Assembly (NCBI RefSeq): GCF_000003605.2
Contig: NW_003116447.1
Location: 638,275 to 656,685 of the forward strand
From: Saccoglossus kowalevskii
Taxonomy: Eukaryota; Hemichordata; Enteropneusta; Harrimaniidae
Direction: 5' to 3'
DNA length: 18,411 nucleotides
The notes under the pieces: model-generated
Databases searched by the model: none
The model's input: only the letters and a program-made list of their open reading frames with translations
Told to the model about the DNA's origin: nothing
Translations under genes and position numbers: made by a program
Shown: positions 7,273-17,886 of the stretch, one piece after another
Position numbering within the stretch: position 1 is the stretch's first letter
Layout of the letters: every line of letters begins with the position of its first letter

Positions 7273-9100
7273 GTAAGCTGTATTTTTAATCAATCCGTCA
7301 AGCAGGATCACTGATGTTCGCTTCATATTTTCTGATTTAATTAGCATTCCAAGACAATTAGTGGATGCTCCATTATTTCACAATATTTTTTGTATTTATT
7401 TGATCGTAGATTGTTTGAATATATTGTCCACGTACTCTATTTTCACATATACATTACATCCACCGACTATATGTCGATATTCTAGCTTTTAAATAATTCA
7501 TGATCATTATCATAAACAGTCGGCGTTTTAATTTTTCGCCCTTTTTCTACATCGACATTTATTAGTCACGACTGTTTCCTGTTACTGTGTTACTTAAATG
7601 TTATTGATCTTCAAATAAGATTTGAATTCTTTGACACATCATTTTTTAAAAATCATGATACCGCTACGAATCGAAAGGATGGTGTGTTTACAAATTATAA
7701 TTTACCCTGAACCTTATGTTACAAGGTGAAACATCAATTTATTTAGTTTTCATTTTGCTGCTTTTGGTTACAGTATTTGGTATATATGGATTATGCAAAA
7801 TTATTTATTTCCATTAATAATAAAAATACATCTTTTTTGGTTTATTGATTTTATGTTAAAATATGGCTATGTTTACAGTCTTTGTTTATGTACAGGACTG
7901 TCTCTATGTTTGAATCTTCTCCAAAACCTTATTTTAACTGTCCTTTATAAAGGTGTTGGGAAGATTCTTTTACTTGTTCCTGAGTTTACAATTCACAGAG
8001 ATCAACATTCATGGAGGCCACAGAGGCCAAGTTGCCGTGCTTTCCCTCCATCTGACTGTATTGTGCCCATTACATATTTTCTTTATAATTTCATATAGTC
8101 TAAGCATAGACTTATGGTCTAAGAAAGCCCAGCTTTCAACTCAGTTTTGCTTTATGCAGTCAGTGTGGATTTTTTTCTTTAAGTAGTGCTTTGTTCAGTT
8201 TCAGAAAAACAGGTTCAACTTACAGATTTGCATTGACGCATACCGTAACGCAGCGTTGGTGTAGAATAGAAGTGCATGGTAATCTATATACGATACAATT
8301 TTTGTGATGCAAATTGTACATACCAACACTTTCATGATGAATAAACTTCTCACACAATGACCTTAATTATTTAAAAAATAATGAAAAAAAAAGTGCACTC
8401 AGATTGTCTTAACATGACGAAAATGTCTTGAAACGTCCAAATGAGCGAACTAGTGAATATAGGATTCAATATGGCCACACATCTTGTTGCGCACAAGCAA
8501 ACAAACTATGACGTCATGGTAAATTACTTCTTGATGATTTTGGATTTCATGTCTTGGCTTTGGTGGTGGGGCCAGGTGTAGTGTTCAGCATAGAAATAAA
8601 ATAAGATAATTTGTCAACATTCACTTTTCCATATATTAGACGCCCCCTTCCCCATCCTAACCCAAATTTGTAGTATGCGTTGCTTATTGAAAAAACAACA
8701 AAACAAAGTAATTACTCAATCTTGCTGTAAGAGGGCAAATAATATTTCATCTTCATTGTCGCCCCATTTTGCTTTCAACGCAATCTGAGATGATTATTGA
8801 AAGTTAGTTTGATAATGATATTTTATTGTTAAATAATTGATATCGTACCATGTATGTGTCCTATATGAAGTTCATCCACCAAGAAAGTACTTGCTATCTA
8901 CTGATTTTATCGCCAAGACCATATTTTTGAGAGATAACTACACACTCCTTTTTACACAAATGCCCGTCATGCCAATGTAGATTCTTAACTGAATCAGTCA
9001 GTATTTTAAACAAAACAGACAAATGCGTTTTCAGTGTTGGATAACCTACATGTATATTGTTAGCTGTTCACATAATTATTCTTCAGTCAATGCAGGGATT
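7273..9100 (+). other. KIF5: KIF5 intron 1, first part; no gene seen
   Basis: This is AT-rich sequence after the GTAAGC donor. I looked for the next kinesin exon (segment FDRVF through GQTSSGKT) and found none. A perfect CRE is present at 8509-8517. A short splice-acceptor-like stretch near 7970-8000 leads into a 14-codon open frame only. Confidence 0.7.
8509..8517. promoter_or_regulatory. Second perfect CRE (TGACGTCAT)
   Basis: An exact full CRE lies about 1.2 kb inside the kinesin intron. No TATA box or exon accompanies it. It may be an intronic enhancer element, or chance. Confidence 0.4.
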
Positions 9101-9930
9101 TTTAGGCTTCGTTCGGACGTAGTCTGAAAACGGGGACTCGTGTATTGACCCCTGTGTGTGTATCCGTGTGTCTGTGCATCCGTGTGTGCATTCGAACCTG
9201 TATATTTGACATTCCTGAACTGATTACATTCAAACTTCCCACATAAATCATACATAATATTATACATATGCACATTTGTTTCACAATCTGATTCAAGAGG
9301 GCCGAATGACGGCCATTTCTGTGCTGAAAAATCATCAAAATCGGGCATTTCTGGCATTCCGTAACCAGATCTTGGCTGTTTACAGGGGGATTTTGTTCAA
9401 ACTTGGTAGATACATTGGACATAATGGGACGTCATTTTGTTTCTCAGATGGATTCAAAATGGCAGACAGGTGGCCATTTTGTTTTAATGAATGCTGTCCC
9501 AGTGCCATATCTTTGACATGCTTGACTGATTAGGTTCAAATTTTATATATTCACTCTACATCATGTATTGGTTTGATGATCAGATTCAAAATTTGTGCTA
9601 AAAATCATCAAAAAAATCAAGTTTTCCTGGCATGCCAAAACCAGATTTCATTTTTTTATGGATGGATTTTGTTCAAACTTTATTACATACATGTACGTTA
9701 GACATTATGGGGCCCTAGTGCACTTCATTTTGTTTTTCAGATCTGATTTAAAATTGCTGACTGGCAGCCATTTTGTTTTAATTAATGCGGTTCTGACATG
9801 CCTTACGATTATGTTTTATATATTCATTATACATCATGTCATAGATATACATATGTATTGGTTTGACTATCAAATTCAAAATGGCCTACCGGTGGCCATT
9901 TTGTTTTAAATAATGCTGTTCTAGAGCAAT
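9101..9930 (+). mobile_element. Composite repeat: hairpin, GTGT/CCGTG microsatellite, reiterated units
   Basis: The element begins with a small hairpin (9112-9128, arms TTCGGAC and GTCTGAA around GTA). A G/T-rich imperfect microsatellite follows (about 9148-9190, repeated TCCGTGTG/TGTGTG). After that come at least two degenerate units about 275-295 bp apart: ATCATCAAAA recurs at 9331 and 9604, and GCCATTTTGTTTTAAT with an ATGCTGT/ATGCGGT stretch recurs near 9473, 9767 and 9895. TTGTTCAAACTT, GATTCAAAATGGC and TACATCATGT blocks also recur. This looks like an old non-autonomous element with internal tandem units and has no coding capacity that I recognise. Confidence 0.6.
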
Positions 9931-11640
9931 GTCTCTCAATATGGACAATACTCAGATCAGATGCAAGATGACTGCATGTCAGTAATTTTAATGTTAAAAA
10001 ATCATAATCAAGCATGACATGTTTATGTTCCAACTATATTACTATAAACAAAACTACAGTATATACTTCTTAACTTTGATAACCAACAGGGACTGTGGCA
10101 TACATGGCTTGTTTTTATGCAACATTATATTTTTTCAATAACAGAAAACTGAATTAAAAATAAGTTATCATTTTCTTAATTTTTTTAAGATTAGTACATT
10201 CTATTTAAATGCAGAAGATGAAAAACAAATTGTAGGGTCATCAGATAAATTTTTTGAAAAACAAAACGCTGAATTTTAATGAAAATTATTTATTATGCAG
10301 TGAAAGTATTTCCTCACATCTAGTAATTTTCCTAGTTGACAATTGCTGACATTCTGTTATATTTTTATTGATATGAATATAAATCATTATATTTTTTACA
10401 AATTTTTAAACAATTTTTTGTGTAATTGTAACAGTAGCTTTTTCGTTTGATATTAAATAAAATAAATAATTGGTCATGCATGTACTTTGTGAAAACCTAG
10501 TGAATTGATCCTCAGGCGGATGCAGAACGGAACACTAGGCATGGTGTAATCTCTCAGCTTGTAGTATTGTTAAAGGTATACTAGTCATATGAATTACTGT
10601 CTGTGTTTTCCTGTTTGGATTTGTTCTTGAATGAAGTGTTACACAACAAAATTCTTAGTAAAATAAATTCATGTGTGATCATCCTTGGCTAATTGAGGCT
10701 TATGCAGACATCAATTTTGATTTTTTTTCTGACTGTCATATGACACACTGTTATTAATATTTTGTGACTTGTGTGTATGATTGCCACTGTATGGAATGTG
10801 AATCTAAAATGAATAAAATAAAATAGAATATATAACCTATAAACCTGACTGAGAAAATTTAGCGAAAATAAGGCTGGAGGGAGCATTGCATCCAATTGCA
10901 CAGCAAATTTTAATATACTTAAGTGTCTAAAATTATGATTTTAAATTATGAAATTGAAGTGTAAACAATAGGGTCTAATGATTCAAACCAAGACAATAAT
11001 ATTTTTCCCATAATATTGCATCATACAGTTTCATTGTGGTTAGGACATTATACTGTGGATTATGTCAATTTATTTTATGATTTTAGCCGTTATGGTCGAC
11101 TGAAAACACAGAGGCATGACATGAATATCTCAATGATGTTTTCAGACATGCCTGGCCTAATGACATTTGTATTCAAACTCGGTATGATGTCAAGCATTCT
11201 TTCTTGGTTTTGATCATTGTGCGTGGCATGAATATTTCAATTTCATACGACAATGTACACTGTAGACATTCATTATCCATTGTATTAGCTTAGTATAATT
11301 GTGTATGAAACACTGGATTACTTACTTTATGGTAAATATGTTGATCTCCTTCAGACATGACAAAGACAGAATTAGAATTGTACATTTATGTTGACTGATT
11401 TTGATGTAAACAAAATAACAAGCCCTGCAGTATTGACTTGCATGTAAATATATAGGCATCATCTTGAGTCACACACCATTGTGTTTTTCGATTCTGTGTA
11501 TCTTTGCGTTTATTGGGTTTATCTTCCTACATTCACTCTGCAACATTTTGTAGATGATCACAGATGATCATTTGGTTTCACGTAAATATTGCTTGTTTTT
11601 ACAATAAATAAAATAATTATTATGTAAGTGTATAAATGGT
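9931..11640 (+). other. KIF5: KIF5 intron 1; no gene seen
   Basis: This is AT-rich intronic sequence. The 7-bp inverted repeat CCTAGTG/CACTAGG (10496-10502 and 10533-10539) is the only structure noted. No kinesin exon or other coding exon is recognised. Confidence 0.6.
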
Positions 11641-11665
11641 GAAAGTCGTGTTACCGCAAAACAAA

Positions 11666-11685
11666 CAAGAGACTTGTGTCTCTTG
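11666..11685. repeat. Perfect hairpin CAAGAGAC-TTGT-GTCTCTTG
   Basis: Eight-base arms are exact complements around a TTGT loop. The hairpin starts a GC-richer patch (to about 11880) that also contains GACGGACGGA and a perfect CRE at 11721-11728. The layout recalls the hairpin starts of the repeats at 9101 and 17887, so this may be the edge of a further degenerate element. Confidence 0.6.
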
Positions 11686-11720
11686 CAAGGAATTGCTATT
11701 AATATTAATGATCATTTCAA

Positions 11721-11728
11721 TGACGTCA
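11721..11728. promoter_or_regulatory. Third perfect CRE (TGACGTCA)
   Basis: This is an exact full CRE 36 bp after the hairpin at 11666-11685. It may belong to a repeat and not to kinesin regulation. Confidence 0.35.
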
Positions 11729-11879
11729 CAAAATGGTGTGATATACATATCAGAGGATTTGACGGACGGAAACAAAATAATAAGAACAGTTATGCCCAAA
11801 TATATAATTAAACTTTCCAGTTTTTACGTCGTCCCCCTGTTAGGGACTATCTGCTACCGGTGAGTGCTCTCGTGACCAG

Positions 11880-14128
11880 ATACAGTATGTACACATCAAC
11901 GACTTGTCCTTGGTACATGCCTATTATCCTTAGTGTACCTTCAACACTGTCTTGCAGTGCCATCATAAAAAAAAAAACTTGACGATGTTTATGAAAATCT
12001 AACTTCATTTCAATCTTAATGCTGATTGGCGGAATATTATTGAGTCGGCTTTCACCATTTATAAACAAAAGACTGTATGCTATGCAAGTCTAATGTAAAT
12101 ATTTTATGGCGATTTTTTTTTTTATGAGCCATTTTCTAGTTCCTCATTTCTATTTGAAAGTTCATTAGAAAGAATAGTGTATTTTGCAAAAAAAAATTGA
12201 ATGCTGAACCATTAAAATATCACTTATTTTGGACATAAACACATCTCTGTAATTTATGTAAATGCTACAAGCAAATATGATAGTTTCCTTACTACTCATA
12301 TCAACATTACACATGTGGGATCAAGTGCGTTATTCAGTTACATTAAATTCAAACCTACAGTCTTCATTTCAGCACATTTAGAAAAGATAGGATTTTAGTC
12401 ATCAAATATACCAAAACTATTACATGTATACGCACTAAAACTAAGTTGTGTAATGGTACAAATGTATATGTTGGCCTGAAAAGATGTATAATAGCAAGGT
12501 TATCGGCTATCATAAAGTATGTTACTTCCTGGTTGACTGTCTTCGTGATGACAGTGCTTGGTGCTACTCTACCGCTGTGCATACTGTACTTTGTTCTACT
12601 CTCCCTGTATTAATCAGTTAGTCAAACATTTAAAGAAATAGTTAAGAAATAAGAATGCAATCTATTTGATGCTTTATTCAGTACATTATAGTATTGACGA
12701 TTGAATAATTTGCTTTTTCCTATAGTTCAGTGACATGCTATACGGTGTGCCGTGTCGTGTGATGCACAGTGGTCTATCAGTTGATCACTATATGACCGGC
12801 CACTTGATCCAAAATAGATGCTGCATACGTGCTGATTTCAGTGTACTTTATGTAAATCTGTGCTGTGTACATACCACCAGTTTCTGATATCTGCATGACT
12901 ACACTAAAATGATATTGTCTTACATACGTGTGTATGCTATATAATGACTAATACAAAACATACACAAAATTTAGTTGATACAATACATTGTGTCTACCAA
13001 ATAATAAACTAAAATGAGAAGCAGGTCTAAAAAAAAATTACCAGTAACCAAAAGCTGTTTATTTTGTTCTGAGGGATTTATTAATAAATTCATAGTGGGC
13101 TATAACAGACTGGTTGCTCTCTACAAAAATGAAAAGTGCCTTTTTCCCTTCACTTGTATGAGTATCAGATAATCAATAATAAATAAAAAATATTTCATTA
13201 CAAATTATGTTTTTGTTTCAATAAAATTCACAACCTGTAACTAATTCTGATTGGTCAAATGACCAGGGAGGAAATGTTGAATATTTCTACGACCACCTGC
13301 CACAAGTAAAATCTGAGAATCTGTTGGTGGACCACAGACTTGAAATTTTGACTCTGGAATTACTTTGGTTCTTGCTATATATAATACCTAAGTAAATACT
13401 GTGATACAGGTGGGGTTTTTTAATAGTGTCGACAAAAAACAGTAATTTTAAAATGTCACTTGATAATGATAAAACATGTATAGGAATGGCCAGCATGGTG
13501 AAAATGGCAGAAAATTATAATGTTGGGAATTAGAGAAAAATGCATTAAGCTGAAAACTAAAAATGACATGAATTAATCTGGTACAGTCATGCAGGTACTT
13601 AATAAATAGCTGTTTATGAATAATGCATGATATTTGGTTATCTCCGGTCAAAAGCTAAATATGTATTCAATATCATTACTGCTGATAACTAGGAACTACT
13701 AAGTATAACGATAAGTAACTTGTTAAGTCATTATTTTTCCAACTAACATTAAGGTGTAACATTATATGCAGTTTTCTCTATTTTCTTCATTGATTTTGAA
13801 CCAAACAGATATAATTTGCCATTGGCTTGCAAGTCTTGATCAAAATTATGAAAAATATGAAAACAAACTATGTGGTTTTATTTAGTGATTTGGCATCTAA
13901 AATGCTAATACCAGGGGTAGTAGTAGTAAATGTTTGGCAAACATACATAATGTATTTAAATAATTGTGTTTTTCTTGTTTAATCTGAATATTTTCAGCCA
14001 TAATACATTTCCATGCAAAGGTATGGTATATTAATAAACAGGAAAATATCTTTAACGTTGAACAGTTTCTTTGTTTCTGCACTCAATATCCTGTAATGTA
14101 TCATTTTGTTTACCACCAATACGGAGAT
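11880..14128 (+). other. KIF5: KIF5 intron 1; no gene seen
   Basis: This is AT-rich sequence with short chance open frames on both strands and several A or T homopolymers. No exon, RNA gene or repeat boundary can be supported. Confidence 0.6.
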
Positions 14129-14190
14129 GAATATATTATAATGGTCTTTATTTACCACTCAAAGGCCATTGGCCATAATGTATTATAGTG
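14129..14190 (-). mobile_element. Short repeat tail, copy 2 (inverted)
   Basis: Read on the minus strand, this shows TATGGCCAATGGCCT, then GAGTGGTAAATAAAGACCAT, then a TA-rich end. It is the same block as 5952-6014 in opposite orientation. GGCCATTGGCC in it is near palindromic. Confidence 0.6.
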
Positions 14191-14654
14191 CAAGGCAAAT
14201 ACTCAATTTAAGTGTATGGTAAACATAGGCAGCCAGTCATTGTAAAATATTAGTTTTGTGTGAACTTAGTAGAATGCAATGGGTCTCTTGTTGTGTATAC
14301 TTTTTTTCAAATGGTCGTGAATATACATGAAAAAGTTTTCTGTAGATTCTTCTGTAGCAGAAGCTCAAATGTTCAAATGAGAGCAAGAGACGTCACTGTA
14401 GTATGTATTCCTTGGATATTCCCATCTACCCTTGGACTGAACTTCACACAAATATCGAACATCTTTGGATAATTCTTGCGGGAATTGAATCCCAAGCAAT
14501 GACAACAACACACGCTAAGAGTGCAAAGGCTCATGGATAGACGCTTGTTTGTAAACAATGACACGCTATGGCCACCTGAAGCATGCGTAGGTGACGACTC
14601 CCTCGCTTTAATTGCATGTCGGTGTGTTATTTAGATTGAATTAAAAATGATAAA
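14191..14654 (+). other. KIF5: KIF5 intron 1; no gene seen
   Basis: The region 14380-14600 is richer in GC than its surroundings and includes AGACGTCACT, one base from a CRE. Its open frames on both strands resemble no protein I know. Confidence 0.5.
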
Positions 14655-14765
14655 TTTGTGGCCATTTTGTTTCACGAATGCTGTTCCAGTGCCATACTTG
14701 CATCTCTGACATGCCTTGACTGATTATGCTCAAACTTTATACAAGCATCATCCATCATGTCACAT
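14655..14765 (+). mobile_element. Fragment of the 9.1-9.9 kb repeat family
   Basis: GGCCATTTTGTTT, an AATGCTGT-CCAGTGCCATA stretch, CTGACATGC-TTGACTGATTA, TCAAA-TTTATA and CATCATGT appear in the same order as at about 9470-9580. This is a dispersed copy of one unit of that element, without its hairpin and microsatellite start. Confidence 0.65.
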
Positions 14766-15502
14766 ATGCAATGATACATTTGTTTCCCAGCCCAATTCAA
14801 CAAATTCCAAATGACATCAATTTTACTGTGGGAACAATATTTCTAAATACCCTATTTCAGCCATTCAGTTTAATAGCTACATGTACATGTTATTGCCTCA
14901 CTAGTTTGCAACATCACCAATCATTTCACTGAATGGTTTATGTTGGTGCATGTGATTTAAAAATCAAGCATTTTCAATATTCAAAATTTACATGTATGTA
15001 TGTGTGTGTTGTACGAGTTCTGATTCAAAATGGTTGAATGCTTTCAGATACGTTTACAACGGGGAACATGTCATGTCAATGACTTGTCACTTTCAAATCA
15101 AGTGTGGGGAACAGAACAAACAACAGCCTCAAAAAGAAACACGGCCTATGCTCCTTCCACCTGTGCTAGTCCTTTTCAATGCTGGTCACCCTCCAGTTGT
15201 TTTTGTACCAAACTGTAGGCTGCTACAGAAAATTAAGTATCATGTACTCACAAGTTTCAACATGGATTCAAGTACCAAAAAAAAGATTTCTTGGGCTACA
15301 TTTGTACAATCGGTACAAGTGAATATTATCAAGACGCTGTAAACTTTTCAAATTGGTAGGCCAGCTAGGCTCTCGGAATTGATGGTAATTCTTATCACAA
15401 AGATGGTCCCTTAGGCATCTCTAGACCTGGAAGCCAACTGTTCTCAATCAAGAGGAGAGCCTTGTCAAAGGGATTCAATCAATTTGGAGCATACTTTGTC
15501 TC

Positions 15503-15548
15503 CTGATTTTCTGATCAATGTGAGAAAATCAGAATCTCTGATTCTGAT
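15503..15548. repeat. Two overlapping hairpins
   Basis: CTGATTTTCT (15503-15512) pairs with AGAAAATCAG (15523-15532) around a 10-base loop. ATCAGAATC (15528-15536) pairs with GATTCTGAT (15540-15548) around TCT. The two stems share 15528-15532, so only one can form fully at a time. Confidence 0.75.
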
Positions 15549-15894
15549 CATAATCTTTCTGGGATTGGAGCTGAACACAGAAATGTTCTCCTTTTGGCCA
15601 TCAAGGAACACTTCTAGATTAGTTGATGTTAATATGTTTGCTTTGCTTCATACCAGTAGCAAATATATCAGAAATAACTAATATTGTTGGGCACAACAAG
15701 GAAGGGAAGACAGTGTGCAGATCATACTGGTAAATCATCTCACATGGGTTTTTCTAAAAGCTCTACTGATCTCTCAATAAGGTTACTCGTAAAACCAAGC
15801 ATGGCCATAATCACTAGATATGTTACACTCCTGTTGAGGGGTTAACACGTAATGGATCAGAAGTATATGCCCCAGCCAGGATTGGTTTCCAAAT

Positions 15895-15921
15895 TCCACT
15901 AATTCTCATTCTATTAGTGGA
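15895..15921. repeat. Perfect 9-bp hairpin
   Basis: TCCACTAAT (15895-15903) and ATTAGTGGA (15913-15921) are exact complements around a 9-base loop. Confidence 0.75.
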
Positions 15922-16060
15922 CCACCAAGGAATCTGCCATTTGAACCTACTAACGCAACATCTTCCATGAAACGCAGGGACATGGACTGCAATGTGTTCA
16001 GCATGTTCTAACCCATAAGTTTTCTTAGTTCTCATGCCACTTGTGTAATACCGGTGCATA

Positions 16061-17880
16061 GATTAGACACTATGTAAACAGTAACAATATTGGATTGCTA
16101 CTGGCTATGTTTTAGTATTAAAATCAATTCATCTTAGAAAGATAGCAAGGCATTTAGTATAAATACTAGAGTGTCATTAAATCTGATGTAAGATGTATAA
16201 AAATGTATATTGATCACATGATATGGAGGGGCCATACTATTAAAGATGATGTATATGTTTATTCAGCTTTACCAATGACTTTGCATTGCTATGCAAATCT
16301 AGACAGGTGGGAAACACCTACATTTTGTATGCTAGTCAGGTTCAGATATCTGTACATGTCTCGGTATGGTACTGATTGTGATATGGGAGTGAATACAAAA
16401 AATCTACCATCAATCATACAACATTGAACACATAAAATATCCTTCCATGAAGCACTGTCCAGACATCATTGCATGTGTGAATCATTCATTTTGTATTACA
16501 ATATTGTACATAACTGACTGTCATGGAAAGTGTAATAAAATAAGAACCAATAAAATAGATTATGTAATGTATTGCTTTCAGGTAAAGTAGCTTGATATAC
16601 CGGTAAATGAGTGATTGTGATGTTTCACTATGTGGGCCTCTAGTGGGTGACATCGTGCATTATTATCACGTACCGTTGTCAGGCAGTATTCACTCCCATA
16701 TTATATTTAACGAGTAGTATTGACATTACACTCATTTGTCTCGGATTCTACCAAATTTCAGAAATACTGCTGTAATTTTAATCATATATATACATATTGT
16801 GTAGGTGGAGCAGTTGTTCTTAGTTCAGACATTTATGTATTGTTAAATTATCCCAGTAGACACTATGAAAATATTGAATATTTATATTCGTGAAGTGAAA
16901 CATAGTCTCTTCCCATGAATGATATTATTGTTACTTGTATTAATTTTCAAAATGAAGATTAAATTTAAAACTTGATATAATAATGGTTCTTATTCCAATT
17001 TTATTTTTTGAATGCAATGATTTTTAATTCATTTAATGCCAGTCATAGTTTTTGATGTTTGCCTTTGCAGTGCTGTTTGTAGTCAATGAATACACACACA
17101 TCAGAACTGTATCTTGATAGGATATCCATGTTTACTTTAATTATTCACTTGTCTAGTGGATTTATCACTAAATATGACATGTACATAACTGTTGTCAGTT
17201 CTTGCGTGGTTTCACTTTGTCAGTCTGGAAAGAAAAATGCAACATTTTCAACAAATGCCTCAAAAAAATTAAATACAATTAAACTAAGCTAATTTAATAA
17301 ATATATTCATCTTCATGTGATGCAAATGGAATTCCCTGTTTCAGCCTCATGACATAGATTAGGTAGGTATCTCAGAGTGCTATGCTATCAACAACTGATA
17401 CAATGTAGGAAACCAGTATTTATTCTTTGTTCTATAATAGTCGGATTACACTGAGACAAACACTGTTATATTGTGTGTGTCCCTCTCAAAGGAGTTTGAG
17501 AATTTTTCTGAGGTGACTTGTATAATAATATAGCCATTGATGAATGAACCTCTGTAAAATTTTTGGAGCTGGATATTTCTCAGGATTTTTATTTTTAACA
17601 ACACTGTTAAGTCTGTGACCTTTATGACTCATTCCTCTGACTACACGGGTCAAAATAATGACTAGATAGTCTGTATTCATTTGACCTAAACACAGTTTTG
17701 CTGCCAACTTAATAGCGTTGAATACAAATATTTTTGTATGTAAACATAGTATGAAATATTAAACTGACCTTGCATCAATGTTTCAAACATAAATTATGTA
17801 AATGTGAAATTTTTGTTATTGCAAAATGATACTTTATTGTTCAGTGGAAAAAATGGCTGATTTTAAATTCTGGAATGTGT
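16061..17880 (+). other. KIF5: KIF5 intron 1; no gene seen
   Basis: This is AT-rich intronic sequence. No kinesin exon, other exon or RNA gene is recognised on either strand. Confidence 0.6.
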
Positions 17881-17886
17881 TTTTTT

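Larger units (their letters stand above)
15043..16060. other. GC-richer segment with several hairpins
   Basis: This kilobase is less AT-rich than the rest of the intron. It holds three clear inverted repeats: 15503-15532, 15528-15548 and 15895-15921. Open frames exist (14992-15342 on plus, 15823-16059 on minus), but the translations match no family I know. Apparent coding character switches frame, as in a decayed gene or transposon. It could be an old mobile element, a structured non-coding exon, or neither. Confidence 0.35.

Noticed and set aside
6970-7347. Minus-strand open frame of 125 codons
   Set aside because: It is antisense to the kinesin exon and its leader; the plus-strand reading matches KIF5, so this is a shadow.
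7395-7425. TTTGATCGT as the start of a kinesin FDR segment (exon 2)
   Set aside because: Translation continues FDRRLFEYI, which does not fit FDRVF and the following conserved residues.
7970-8060. Acceptor-like tract followed by ATGGAGGCCACAGAGGCC
   Set aside because: The frame closes after 14 codons and resembles neither kinesin nor another known protein.
9076-9422. Two overlapping minus-strand open frames
   Set aside because: They run through the microsatellite and repeat units of the element at 9101-9930 and show only repeat-derived sequence.
10496-10539. Inverted repeat CCTAGTG/CACTAGG as terminal repeats of a small transposon
   Set aside because: Arms are only 7 bp with no duplicated target visible; chance is a good explanation.
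14992-15342. Plus-strand open frame of 116 codons
   Set aside because: No recognised family. It starts in repeat-like sequence, and no splice or promoter context supports it.
15823-16059. Minus-strand open frame of 78 codons, considered as a transposon protein fragment
   Set aside because: I could not link it to a reverse transcriptase, transposase or recombinase motif, and it contains a hairpin-forming stretch.
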